Shown here piece after piece: positions 44,101 to 54,700 of a stretch of DNA of 64,000 nucleotides. How positions within the stretch are numbered: the first letter of the stretch is position 1; each line of letters begins with the position of its first letter. The DNA is from Pisolithus tinctorius (Eukaryota > Basidiomycota > Agaricomycetes > Boletales > Pisolithaceae), in NCBI GenBank assembly GCA_024663395.1, contig JANFAH010000013.1, positions 1,178,001-1,242,000 of the forward strand, given 5' to 3'. The position numbers and the translations under genes are program-made. The notes under the pieces were generated by a model. That model did not search any database. It saw nothing but the letters and a program-made list of their open reading frames with translations, and was not told the origin of the DNA.

Positions 44101-45400
44101 CTGTACTGCTGTACGAAGCTATGCTGCATATGTTCATGAATTTTCAGAACCAGTCCGTGACAAAGGCAGATCTAATTGTACTCACGTCCGCAGTGCTAGA
44201 CTTGCATGATGCTATAGTGACGCAGGGAGCCATGGAAAAATCGTCTCCAGCCCCGAAAGGGCTATCTACGGTCACACCTGCCAACCCCACGCTTAACCCT
44301 GAGGAAGAGCAGGTGCCCAACTATGAACGAAAATACCAAGATGGTGTGACGCTCGTTTTACAGGTAGGTCTAGCACCCTGGGTGATGTATCTTGATACTA
44401 GGATTAATGTCTTACAGGAGAACGTGCGGCAGCATGCAGTCCACCTACTAGGTCGAGGGAACAAGTGGCATCCTTTTCCAATGGCAAGCGTCGCATCATC
44501 ACAAGAAACTGCACTATATGCTGCTACAGGGCGTGGAGGGCCCACTGCTGAGGACTTCCGTTTGGACTTCCAAGGACCGCTTTCTTCGGACTGGAACAAA
44601 CGTGCTACAGAAGTCTTTGCATCTCACTTCTTTGAATGTGGATGGTATGGTTCTCCAAACAAAAGTGCTATTAAGAAAGTCTTCCGGACTCACCTGTGCA
44701 CCCTACGTGCGCAGTACACGGATTTGCAAGCCAATAGTGACCCTGATGACGAGCAGCTGCAAATTAAGCGTGATGAAGAAAAGGAGAATGCAAGAGATCA
44801 GAGACGCTGCTCGGCAAGATTTCTTCTGACATGGTGTAGGACTCTGCTGAATTCTGGCTGCCTTTCATAGCTGCGACATCGTCGGGCAAATGCTTGCTCG
44901 GCACATCTGGACCTTGCGCACTTTAAGCCCCTTTGGAAAACCCTGCCCCATGATGCAATGAGTGGCGATGAGTCCGACCACCTGCCTGGTTTGAAGCGAT
45001 ATGCCATTACGCGACTGAACTGGCGCTCTCAGATGGCTACCGATTGGTTACGAGTGTTTGATCTTATTCATCTGTCCACCCGGTTCAATGCGAATGGCCG
45101 AGCCAAACATGGTGCTTTCCCACATACGCGGGTCCCTTCACGCCGGGTGGAATCAGCAGGTGCAGCAGTCCCAGGCTTACCGAGCAACTTCTATGATAGT
45201 ACCTGGCTCCTCAATCTGGATGACGATGATAAAGTCAGGCTCAACATACTTCCAGAGGTGGATTTATCACACACGGAGGCTGTTTTGAGGTAAGTTACAG
45301 TTCATCCCCTCGCTTGTACTCCATGTGGAACATATCACACATTTCTAGGGTAGCGGAGAAATTCAAGGGCATGAAAGGGAGGAAGCTTGCAAGTAGCGAG
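41187..45400 (+). CDS. Repeat-rich member of an unnamed Agaricomycete protein family (gene E), multi-exon
   Basis: Plus-strand coding pieces follow one another: 41187-41660, 41724-42085, 42098-43360, 43379-44000, 44050-44870, 44890-45290 and 45348-45400, separated by short GT..AG gaps. The first part is acidic and repetitive; the middle has MSKRPRSPTPPIGLNGMAKR and Pro-rich duplications. The C-terminal part (from about 44360) has FASHFFECGWYGSPNKSAIK, RDEEKENARDQRR, SGDESDHLPGLKRYAI, LNWRSQMATDWLRVFDLIHL and VPGLPSNFYDSTWL, a pattern I know from many Agaricomycete hypothetical proteins, whose function is unknown. Whether all pieces form one gene is uncertain, since exon joins near 43370 and 44840 are not clear. 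Confidence 0.5.
41310..41597 (+). repeat. Four tandem 72-base (24-residue) coding repeats
   Basis: Unit begins EVPDA/EVPGT/EVPGI and ends TEPPTS or similar, with exact 72-base spacing and point divergence between units. It keeps the reading frame of gene E. Confidence 0.85.
42270..42935 (+). repeat. Two-copy coding duplication, offset about 410 bases
   Basis: The block from DLNDRPSGSLQQDTRSNAQR to the PPEERI region recurs as DPNDGPSGRLPHDVGSNAQR to LPPAERT. Both contain SNAQRNESTSN and FSSISSTPG. Confidence 0.8.
43385..43830 (+). repeat. Two-copy acidic coding duplication
   Basis: The segment VPDFHYDCMD..DEGYG..SRVPGFHDN recurs about 310 bases later as VADFHDECVM..DEGYG..SQVPGSHDD. Confidence 0.75.
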
Positions 45401-45678
45401 GTATGCAGTTCTTAGGCTTGGATCATTATCCTATTAGAAGGAACGCGTTCTGTGGTGTACTTGTGGATAGCTGTTACTACTTGCAGGCATGTGCATGCTT
45501 GGCCCCTGGTACACGTCACCTCTCAATGTACTCGTGTTGAGCCTTAGCATTAGTAGATTGTTGTTCGTTGCTTAGTTTTCCTTCTCGTGCTATCATATCT
45601 GGCAGGCATGACTATGCAACATCTGATGCCAACGATGAATGCATGTTCTGATCACTCAAGATCGCTCACCCTGTTATT

Positions 45679-46620
45679 TTGTCGTTTCCAAGGATAATGT
45701 ATGGTTCAACTATTCCTATCTTATTGCAACTGACCACTGAACCTGGTTTGATCGCAGAACCATTTCCGCTGTGTATATTATCCTGGTGGCTTCAACAGGT
45801 GACGTTTCCCTCATCTCTCCACAATTTCGCTTGCGACCGCTCGAAGAGTTTCATGAAACAGGCTACCATATGCGAGTTGGAGGGAACGATTGAGCTGTTC
45901 CGTGCAGCGTTGGAACTATGTCCCCCTGGGCATCAACATTGGTCTTCGTCGCTCCGTGAACTTGTTCTCTGTCTCTCGAATAGATATGAAAATCAAGGGG
46001 TATTATACTCAGACGCGCAGGACTAGAGCTCTGTCTGCCAGGCCATCCTGACCATGGCATACCTCTTCACAACCTTGCTTGCGACCTCAGGAGGAGGTTT
46101 GCGAAAAAGGCTGCGATCCGCGACTTGGGGGGGGAGGTGAGTGACTTGCTCCGTCAAGCTTCAGAACGACATCCCCCTGGACATTCTGATCAGTTCTCAA
46201 CGATTGGTCCTGATTGGTCTTCATCCCTCCGTGAACTTGCTCTCTGTCTGTTCAATAGACATGCCAAGCTTCGGGTAGTCGATGGCTTGGAAGAAGAAGC
46301 CATCCTGCTTGGATGCACAGTGCTAGAGCTCTGTCCAACAGGACATCCCGATCGTGGCATATCTCTCCACCTTGCTCATGGCCTTTGGACGAAGTTTCAG
46401 TAACAGGCACGCATGCCTCAGTTGCGCAGGGCATGTTTTCTTGATCAGGCTACGTCGGTGGTCCATCCGTCCAACGAGCAGGGCTGATATCGCCTCTTCC
46501 CTTTTCAACCAGGCCATGACGACTGACTTAGACGATGCCATGTGTCTTTCAACGTCACACTCAGAGCTCCGATTACCTCATGAAGATGTTTCTGTTACAG
46601 GATGTGTTCAGAACCACTGA
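45679..46620 (+). pseudogene. TPR-repeat protein remnant (CHAT/NLR-type TPR array)
   Basis: Degenerate copies of the roughly 42-residue TPR unit common in basidiomycete CHAT-domain and NLR-like proteins: ELEGTIELFRAALELCPPGH..SSLRELVLCLSNRYE (45870-45990), then ELCLPGHPDHGIPLHNLACD (about 46030-46090), DLLRQASERHPPGH..SSLRELALCLFNRH (46145-46265), VLELCPTGHPDRGISLHLAH (46320-46380) and a weaker piece near 46500. Stops and frame changes (46023, 46401) break the array, and no effector or NTPase domain is visible. A remnant of a once longer gene. Confidence 0.7.
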
Positions 46621-46652
46621 AATGACGAGGACGATGGGGGTGGGGTTTTGTT

Positions 46653-46705
46653 CCAATAACCCACAAGGCGTGGGAACTCAAACTTACTTTTTCCAACGCC
46701 TTTCA
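46653..46705 (+). repeat. Dispersed repeat copy 2
   Basis: TTGTTCCAATAACCCACAAG followed by GCGTGGGAAC and CTTTTTCC; counterpart of 20498-20550. Confidence 0.55.
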
Positions 46706-47184
46706 GGCTCTCTCTCATCCCATTGCCACTCTCCGCTACCATCAGTCGTTTCTTACACCCTCTCAACGCTTTCTGGTAAAAGCGATGTTAGAGCCACCTT
46801 CTCCTCGCACGTTCTTTGCCAAGACCCCCCGTCGTTCTGGTGTTTCCCTTGAGCGAGATGTGAGACTTGTGTCCTAGTTTCTTCTGAAGCTAACTTCAGG
46901 TAGGAAGTCCCTATCTTGAGGCAGGTATTTCCCATCCGCCGCCAGCGTTCCAAGCCGCATCTTTCCTACTCGAGCATCACAAAGTTCATATCACTAGGCC
47001 GATGCTTGTGCTTTGTTGTTCACACCTTCCTTTAGCTATCGTCCATCTATTACTCGAAGCCGTCTTGGATCGTCAAAGCATTTGCTCACGAATTACTCTG
47101 TTTCACCATCTCATAATGGGTATGTCTACTGAGCCACTCAAGTTTACATCGTCATTTACCATATAAAATGGTAGGCATGGTGGA
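46706..47184. other. 5' flank of gene F
   Basis: No independent gene seen. An intron-like segment (47119-47173, GTATGT..GTAG) right before gene F suggests that its true first exon lies just upstream of 47119. Confidence 0.35.
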
Positions 47185-48198
47185 TTGCACAATCAAGCCA
47201 CAGCTGCTCATCCATCTCGAATGAAGTACAGTTCAGAGGTTATGCCAGGCATACGATGTCCGTTTGAGGGTAATACTACAGGCCTTTCCTCGTCTACTTG
47301 CAAACTGCCCATTCCTTACATGACCCCCAACCCGCTGGCGGGTCCAACCGAGGGTCGCACCTTTGTAAACACAAAATTTGTAGCCACCACCCAGGCATCT
47401 CCTTCAGTGACCTCACCTGTGGCCCAAATTATCGACTCGACTAGCAACCATCTCGGTGGCGTTGTCAACCCTCTAGCGAGATCTGGACTGGTGGCCCCTT
47501 GCTCGACTCTGTCCTCTCTCACCTCTCTCGGCAGTCTCACCGGTAGTGATGACTCCGAATCCACCACTGGTGTTCAGGATTGTGTGGAGACCGTCCACTC
47601 CCAAGGCCCTTGTCAGGCTTCTGGGAAGGATGCAATACCAATCGTAGTTACTCGTCCTCCGGACAAGCTTCCCACCGCAACAGAAGGTTTGAGTGGTACG
47701 AAGTCACAAATCTCAGCCGTCCCAACCCACGATCAGCCTGCTCCTGTTTTCTCATTCAGCTCTCTCCACACGCCTGGACCGGTGACAAACTCGCCCCCCG
47801 TTGTGGTTGTAGAGTCACAGCCGGAAGCCCCTCCTTTGGTTCCTTTGGTTGGTAAAGTCTCACCTTTGAGGTGCACGCGGAAGGCTATTAGGGGCAAGAA
47901 AGAGTGGGTTGTTTTCTACAAGTCAGCTGGCGGCCAGCCCTTGGACTCGCCACCTGAGGTTCCCCATGCATACGAATACCCGCCAAATACAGCGGACTTA
48001 TATGTTCACCAAGATCGAAGCAAGGGCACGTTTCAGGTCTGGATCTGGTTAGGTGATAAATGGGCTGACGCTCAGATCAATGCTTGTCATCCAGTGTTGC
48101 CCGGATATCATCTAAAGTTATTGGACAATGGAGACCCATCGTGGGTGACCAGGAAAACGATAATTACCGACCAAGGCAGGGCAAAAAGAAAACTTTAG
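47185..48198 (+). CDS. Unknown protein of about 325 residues (gene F)
   Basis: Open from 47185 to the TAG at 48196-48198. The first in-frame ATG is at 47221 (MKYSSEVMPGIRCPFEGNTT), but the frame extends upstream and probably joins an earlier exon. The N-terminal two thirds are Ser/Thr/Pro-rich and low in complexity. The C-terminal third is a compact conserved-looking module: LRCTRKAIRGKKEWVVFYKS, EVPHAYEYPPNTADLYVHQD, GTFQVWIWLGDKWADAQINA, HPVLPGYHLKLL. I do not recognise a named domain. Intact. Confidence 0.6.
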   Translation: MHNQATAAHPSRMKYSSEVMPGIRCPFEGNTTGLSSSTCKLPIPYMTPNPLAGPTEGRTFVNTKFVATTQASPSVTSPVAQIIDSTSNHLGGVVNPLARSGLVAPCSTLSSLTSLGSLTGSDDSESTTGVQDCVETVHSQGPCQASGKDAIPIVVTRPPDKLPTATEGLSGTKSQISAVPTHDQPAPVFSFSSLHTPGPVTNSPPVVVVESQPEAPPLVPLVGKVSPLRCTRKAIRGKKEWVVFYKSAGGQPLDSPPEVPHAYEYPPNTADLYVHQDRSKGTFQVWIWLGDKWADAQINACHPVLPGYHLKLLDNGDPSWVTRKTIITDQGRAKRKL

Positions 48199-48563
48199 TG
48201 CTGAGCTATTGAGCCCTTACTTCCCACTCCTGCTGTAATTGTAACGAATGGGATTTTTTCTATACGACCTTAGTTCTAGGCAGATTCGGAGAAAACATGT
48301 GTTGTATTGCTGTATTGAATTGTGACGAGTTAGACATCCAGACTCGGAACACGCCGAGGTGATCTGTGTGTCCTCTGGGCATCCATTCATGTTCCCAAGG
48401 CGCAGGACGCAGGATTGCGCTAGGTGGAAGAAGTAATGGCATCATGTTTGATGACTTCCTAGTACGCGCTAGAGCAACAGAGATGTATACTGTCCCCCCA
48501 GCAATGTACTCTCGCCTCCACCCCACCCTTCCCATGGCCTGCAGACATCTCGACCATGCCCGG
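48199..48563. other. Intergenic; weak minus-strand frame
   Basis: A minus frame at 48260-48535 has no motif. The region abuts the 5' LTR of TE3. Confidence 0.35.
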
Positions 48564-49217
48564 TGTGAGGAATCCGCATTCCCTGGACGCGTAAGCCCCT
48601 ATCATTAACCGTTCCGTGGCTACTGTTACGTCCGCTCCCATCTCACGTTCACCATTGTTCATGCGCTACCTTCCCACACCCTCGCTCCCTCTCGCGTGGA
48701 GCTATACCTGCGGCTGCTGTGCTCCGGTCGTAGTTTTTCCTCGGACTCTTTTCTTGTCACGGTCTCTGTTTCTTTAGTGCTTGTAGTTATACCCTCGGCC
48801 TCTGTTCGGCCAATCTTGTTTGCACGCGCTGTTGCGTGGCTTTCCCTTACTGTACCCTGTCTTACTTAGGTTCCGGGTTTGCCCGGACTATAAAGCCTTG
48901 TACTTAGGTACAGAATGATACCTTTTGGCACTCGGAAGGTCACCACGAGTTTCTTTTCCACTTCATCTACACCGCACATCTCGCATTCCACCGCGCACGA
49001 ACTACGTATACCGCTCGCACCGCTCGCATCACCAGTACTACTCCGCAGACCACGCCACGCACGCCACGAAACACTACCGCTACAAAGCGCTGGGTCTCCC
49101 CTTCTAGTCCCGACAGTCCAGAATCCCTTGGGACAAACAATTCGTTCCCTTCATTTCTTATTGTTGTTATCTAAGCCATCTAGCTCGTGTTATACAGCTA
49201 CTTGGACTTTTCCTACA
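48564..49217 (+). repeat. TE3 5' LTR
   Basis: TGTGAGGAATCCGCATTCCC to TTTTCCTACA. A TATAAA at 48889-48894 is a likely promoter element. The first 360 bases match 57657 onward. Confidence 0.85.
48889..48894 (+). promoter_or_regulatory. TATA box in TE3 5' LTR
   Basis: TATAAA within GGACTATAAAGCC, preceded by the short inverted repeat CCGGG..CCCGG. The truncated 3' LTR lacks this part. Confidence 0.5.
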
Positions 49218-49219
49218 AC

Positions 49220-49236
49220 TGGAGCCCACTGCGAGG
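49220..49236 (+). promoter_or_regulatory. TE3 primer-binding-site-like sequence
   Basis: TGGAGCCCACTGCGAGG, two bases after the LTR. One base different from the TE1 and TE2 sites. Confidence 0.7.
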
Positions 49237-49299
49237 GATTCTGCTGTCACTTCCAGAAGGTCACTCAGGCGCACCACCGAATGCACCGAACTCGAAAAT

Positions 49300-51050
49300 T
49301 TACGCCTGCACTTTCGCAATCTCAACCTGTCAGAAGACTCCGACATTTTCCGCCCTGTTTCACCCGTAACACCGGATCACGCGCAATTACCCGCTGACAT
49401 TCCGTGGGTACTACCCGCGATCACCCCCCCTGATATCTCGGCAGACCAGATATCCGTCGCGTCGGATCACCTAGATCTCACTGCCCCTGATTTTCCCGGT
49501 GGCTTTATCCACTCGACTCCCCGAAGGCCCGAAACCCCGCCATCACCTTTAACACCCGTCACATCATCTGATTCATCATCACCGACGCCCTCTTTTTCCC
49601 GTCTCCTTGATGACCATGGCAAGATCAGAGCTGCAATCCGCTACGCTGACCTCGAAGAAGCCGAGGTCTGGCAAATGCTTCTGGAAGCCGCTTTCGCGGC
49701 CGACGACTGGGATGCCTTCGTAGTCGCTGTTAAGGGTTTGTACCCTGGCTGCGAGGGTGACGACCGCTATTGCCGCGCGGATCTGCAGTATCTCGTCGAA
49801 GAATATCAGTCAAAGCCTATGCGGAACCAGGATGACCTCAGAGAATACCAGCGGAAATTCGCTAAGATTTCTGCCCTGCTCATTAAAACTAAAAAGCTTG
49901 CAGAGACAGAACGGGATTCCATGTTCCTGAATGGCTTCCCGAAGGCCATCGCAGACCGTATTCGTCATCGACTCTCCATAGTCCGCACCGACCTCCACCC
50001 TGACGATCCATACCCGCTCGCAGAAGTTGTCAAAGCTGCCAAGTTCCTTCTGACAGGATCCGCTCTTCGTAGCGTGGTACCGACGATGGGTACCGTGGCC
50101 TCGCCAGCTGCACCTCCCTCGTCGGCTTACATGCCACAAGTGCCACCTTCTGGTACTGTCGTTAAACAGGAATACAACTTCCAAACGCAGCCTCCGCCGC
50201 AGCAACGCAGACCCGGCTGCAGTTTCTGCGCAGACCCCAACCACTGGACAAGGATGTGCGCACTCGTTGAAGTTTATATCCGCGCTGGTAAGATCATGAG
50301 AGGTACAGACAACCGTCTCTATCTGGCAGACGGGAGCCAAATTCCACATTTCCCTGAATGTAACTCACTGAGAGAGGCTGTTGACCGCGTCATGGCTGAC
50401 AGAGACCAGGCCAGCGCACGTGCTGCAACTCCTGCCGCTCCGCGCAAGGCACCGCCAACCTCTTCTGCGTTGCCCATCCCGAAATTGACGTGCAGTTGGA
50501 GATCCAGCCTTCTGCCTTCTTAAACACCGTCCAAGATGCCGATGAACCTGTCGCAGACTTAGCCGACCCTGACTTCCAAGCATATGTCGCTCAAGCTTGG
50601 GCTACCTACCAAGCGGATAAAGGTAACAAGGGAGCAGTCATTCCCCGTGGAAAGAAAGCCCGCTTCGACGGAGTTGAAATCACAGCTCGACCCGCGGCAC
50701 GTCCTGCCAACCCCCCACGAGTCGACCCGCGCGCAGCCACTGTTGAAGAGGAAATCATTTCCCCTGGTGTTCAAAGTTCACGTGCCGCTTGCCAGGCATC
50801 CGAGCCCTCCACACCTGCACCAACATCTACCGCTACGAAACCATATGTTCCTCCGACTAATCCGGCTCCAACGCCCGTGCGCAAGGACCCCGTTCCCATA
50901 GCAATTGTTCCGTCACAGACACCGTACCCAGCAGCTCGCAATCAAAACCAGTACCGTTACTCGTTCCCTCTCGAAGACGAAGCCGCGCCCAGCGTATCGT
51001 GGAGCGTGTACTCGAAACCAGCGTTGCCATGCCAGTCAAAGAATTATTTG
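49300..51050 (+). pseudogene. gag: TE3 gag, frameshifted
   Basis: The coding frame is open from about 49300 (ENLRLHFRNLNLSEDSDIFR) without a clear ATG; the first in-frame ATG is at 49675. The core has AFVVAVKGLYPG..DDRYCRADLQYL and a zinc-knuckle-like CSFCADPNHWTRMC at about 50220-50262. At about 50490-50520 and again at 50980-51050 the frame moves by -1: HPEIDVQLEIQPSAF, then QRIVERVLETSVAMPVKELF. Comparison with TE2 gag shows continuous homology across both points, so these are mutations rather than programmed sites. Part of the linker present in TE2 is missing. Confidence 0.8.
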
Positions 51051-51727
51051 CAGTAGCCCCAGAGTTTCGCAAACAGTTCAGAGACATCACCATGGCGAAA
51101 TGCGTCACCACAAACGAGATTGAGGTAGTTCGTAGCGACGATGAAGAAGGAGTACAAGTGAATGAACTGACCGGCTGCGATCCTCAAAGAACCGCGCGCG
51201 AATACGGAGACTGCGTTATCTGCAGTGACGACGGCTCCATCGTAGCTCACCACACTCTGCCGCTCCGCTGCATTGAAGCTAAGGTCCCCGGGACCGACAT
51301 CACAATCAACTGCGTACTAGATTCCGGTTCAGAAATCGTCGCCATGCCCAGGCGCGTTTGGGAAAAGATCAGACTCCCTTTGCGCTGTGATCATCTCATG
51401 ACTATGACATCTGCTAACATGTCTAAAGACACTACTGTAGGCATACTAGAGAACCTGAAACTCGACTTCGGCGCTGGGCCAGTCATGCTACAGGTTCAAG
51501 TAATTGAACATGCCAACTTCGACATGCTCCTCGGACGTCTGTTCATTTGCCTTATGAGTGCGGTAACAAACGATTATCCCAACGGCGGACAGCGGATTAC
51601 TCTCCGAGACCCGAATGATGGCCGCGAGTACACTTTGCCCACGCGCCCGTGGTGCGAGGGCTGTCCGCGCTGCAAGTGCAGCAAGCACTGCCATAGCCAC
51701 CAAAGTATAGTCGAATGGGGTTTTTGA
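50999..51727 (+). CDS. TE3 protease region (3' end of gag-pro)
   Basis: Frame with the retropepsin motif CVLDSGSEIVAMPRRVWEKI and FDMLLGRLF, as in TE2. The tail is Cys-rich (CEGCPRCKCSKHC) and ends EWGF followed by TGA at 51725-51727. The last codons contain the slippery heptamer that gives access to pol. Confidence 0.85.
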   Translation: MERVLETSVAMPVKELFAVAPEFRKQFRDITMAKCVTTNEIEVVRSDDEEGVQVNELTGCDPQRTAREYGDCVICSDDGSIVAHHTLPLRCIEAKVPGTDITINCVLDSGSEIVAMPRRVWEKIRLPLRCDHLMTMTSANMSKDTTVGILENLKLDFGAGPVMLQVQVIEHANFDMLLGRLFICLMSAVTNDYPNGGQRITLRDPNDGREYTLPTRPWCEGCPRCKCSKHCHSHQSIVEWGF

Positions 51728-54700
51728 ATATCGATGATCCACCAAATGGTCGGGGAGAGCCTACTAAAACGTCCTGTTTCCTGTTTAGCCGCTGTTATCC
51801 GTTCCTCAGTCCTACTGTCTCATCCCTAGCCTTCACTTCGACGAACTTCTCTTTGCCCGCGGCACCCGTACCGCGGAACATACCCACTGGAATACCCTCG
51901 CCTGCTTTCACTTTCCTCTCTTCCACTCAGACAATACTAAACCCCTCTGCTATAGCCACATTCGGCAGCGTTTATCGACTAGATCCCGCGGTTCGCACCC
52001 TCGTTTACAAGCCAGTTGCCAAGAAGGTTCGGACGGTACCTGCCCCGATGGCGGAAGAGTACCGCATCGTGTGCAGCCTGCCTGACGACCCGCCCGCTGG
52101 TCTCCAACCACTTCCAACCCATCCTCCAGACTTCGCCCCGGGCGTCCGCTTCACTGCTGAACGGGCTGCGGAACTTGACCTCAACCCTGCAGATTGGCTT
52201 TGGCCAGAAGAACTTAAACTCGTAACTTGGCTCGTTTCGGTCCATGAGCTCGCATTCGCTTGGGACATTACAGAGTGCGGACACCTAGACGAACGCTATT
52301 TTCCGCCAGTAAAGATTCCTACGATTCCACACACGCCTTGGGTCCAACGCAATATCCCTATCCTGAACGCGATCCATGCCCAAGTCATAGACATGATTAA
52401 AGATCGCATCAAGTCCAGCATGTATGAACCTTCTACAGCGGCTTACCGCTCCCGCTGGTTCTGCGTAGTAAAGAAAGACGGAAAGTCTCTTCGCCTTGTG
52501 CATGACTTACAGCCCCTGAATGCAGTGACCATCTGCGATGCGTCCGTTCCGCCCTTCGTAGAACACCTCGCAGAATCCTTTGCTGGATATGCAGTGTATG
52601 CAATGATGGACCTCTACTCCGGGTATGACCAGCGCGCACTTCACGTGGATTCCCGCGACCTCACCACCTTCGGTACCCCCCTCGGACCACATCGGCTTAC
52701 TACTCTGCCGCAGGGTCATGCGAATGCGGTACAGGTATACCAGGGAGATACTGCATTTGTTCTCCAGGATGAGATCCCGCATCATACCCTACCCTTCATA
52801 GATGACGTCCCCGTGAAATCCGAGACCACCCACTATCAGCGCGCAGACGGCTCCTATGAGACTATCCCGGAGAATCCTGGGATTCGGAAATTTATCTGGA
52901 ATCACTGTATAGTCGTTAACCGTATCCTTCAGCATTTGCAGAACGTTGGAGCCACTGTCTCGGCAAAGAAGTTCGTGCTAGCCGCTCCGTCCGCTGTGAT
53001 CGTTGGCCACAAGTGCACCTTTGAAGGTCGCATTCCTGAAGAAAGCAAAGTGCAGAAGATCCGCGACTGGCCCGAGTGCCGCAACCTGACACAGGTTCGC
53101 AGTTTCCTCGGTGTCTGTGGTGTGCTACGCATCTTCATCAAAGACTTCGCCAAGATCACGCGGCCGCTAGTCGCACTCACGCGGAAAGACGTACCATTCA
53201 CATGGGACGAGCTGCAACGCGCTGCCATGCAACGCCTCAAGGAAGAAATTGTAAAGTCCCCCGCACTCCGAAGAATCGACTACGAGTGTGGTCGCGAAGT
53301 AGTTCTAGCAGTCGACACATCGGTCATCGCAGTTGGCTACATCCTCTACCAGCTTGGCGAAGATGGCAGATGGTACCCAAGTCGCTTCGGATCCATCACC
53401 CTCAATGAAGTGGAAAGCCGCTACTCCCAGGCTAAGCTTGAGTTGTATGGTCTCTTCCGCGCATTGCGTGCGGTACGCGTATACATCTTCAGTCTCACTA
53501 ACTTCACTGTGGAGGTAGATGCAAAGTATATTAAGGGCATGATAAATAACCCGGATCTCCAGCCTAACGCGACGATCAATCGCTGGATCGCTGGCGTCCT
53601 CCTCTTCTCGTTCAAACTCGTCCACGTTCCTGCGGACAAGCATGCCGGCCCTGACGGCTTATCCCGCTGTCTGCAGTCGGAGCTTGACCTGCCCGAGGTT
53701 GATGACCATGAGGATTGGCTGGACCATTTCTACTCTTTCTCTACACAGGTTGTCAATGACCACCCGCCTCCTATGTCACTTTCCAGTCAAGATCAGCATT
53801 CCCTACCGCCACCCGCCTACCATCGGGTGAGCCTCCCGCCGCCTGCATCCTTCTATCTCGCATTCTCTGCAACTGCTGATGCTAATAACCCTTCTGATAC
53901 CCCAGACGACCCTGCCATTCCGCAGTCCGCGAAAGCTCGGGCACGCGAAGCAAAGATGGAAATGATCCGCGCATTCCTCGCGACCCGCGAGCGTCCTCCT
54001 GACCTTACTGATGCGCAGTACTCATCCTTCTTTAATTCGGCCAGCCGCTTCTTCCTCCTAGATGGCAACTTATGGTGTCGGGAACCGCACGGACGGCACC
54101 AGCTAGTCGTCGATGCATCCAAGCGGTACCGTCTCATCAAGGAAGCGCATGATGACCTCGGGCACAAAGGTGTCTTCACGGTCCGCACACACCTTCTCCT
54201 CCGCTTTTGGTGGCCTCTGCTTGTTGAGGACGTGAAGTGGTATGTCCGCACTTGTCATGAATGCCAGATCCGCCAGACGCAGAAGCTTCATATCCCCCCC
54301 ACTGTACCCATGATAGGGGGCTTGTTTCATAAAGCTCACATTGACACGATGCTGATGCCCAAAGCCGGCGGCTACCGCTACATAGTACAGGCCCGTTGCG
54401 CGCTGACTTCATATCCCGAATGGCGTATGTTGCACGCGGAAAATAGTACCGCGCTCGCGTCCTTCATCTTCGAGGACATTCTATGCCGCTGGGGTCCGCT
54501 CACCGAGATTGTCACCGACAACGGTCCCGCGTTCGTCCAAGCCTTAGATGCCCTAGCCGCGCAATATCATATCCGTCACATCCGTATCTCTCCTTACAAC
54601 TCTCAGGCTAACGGTATTGTAGAGTGTCGCCACTATGATGTTCACGAGGCTATCATGAAGAGCTGCGAGAACGATGATCGCCGCTGGCACACCGTTGTGC

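Noticed and set aside
50490..51056. Additional -1 programmed frameshift sites in TE3 gag
   Set aside because: Successive frames are each -1, which looked suggestive, but no slippery heptamer is present and TE2 gag is continuous there, so these are mutations.
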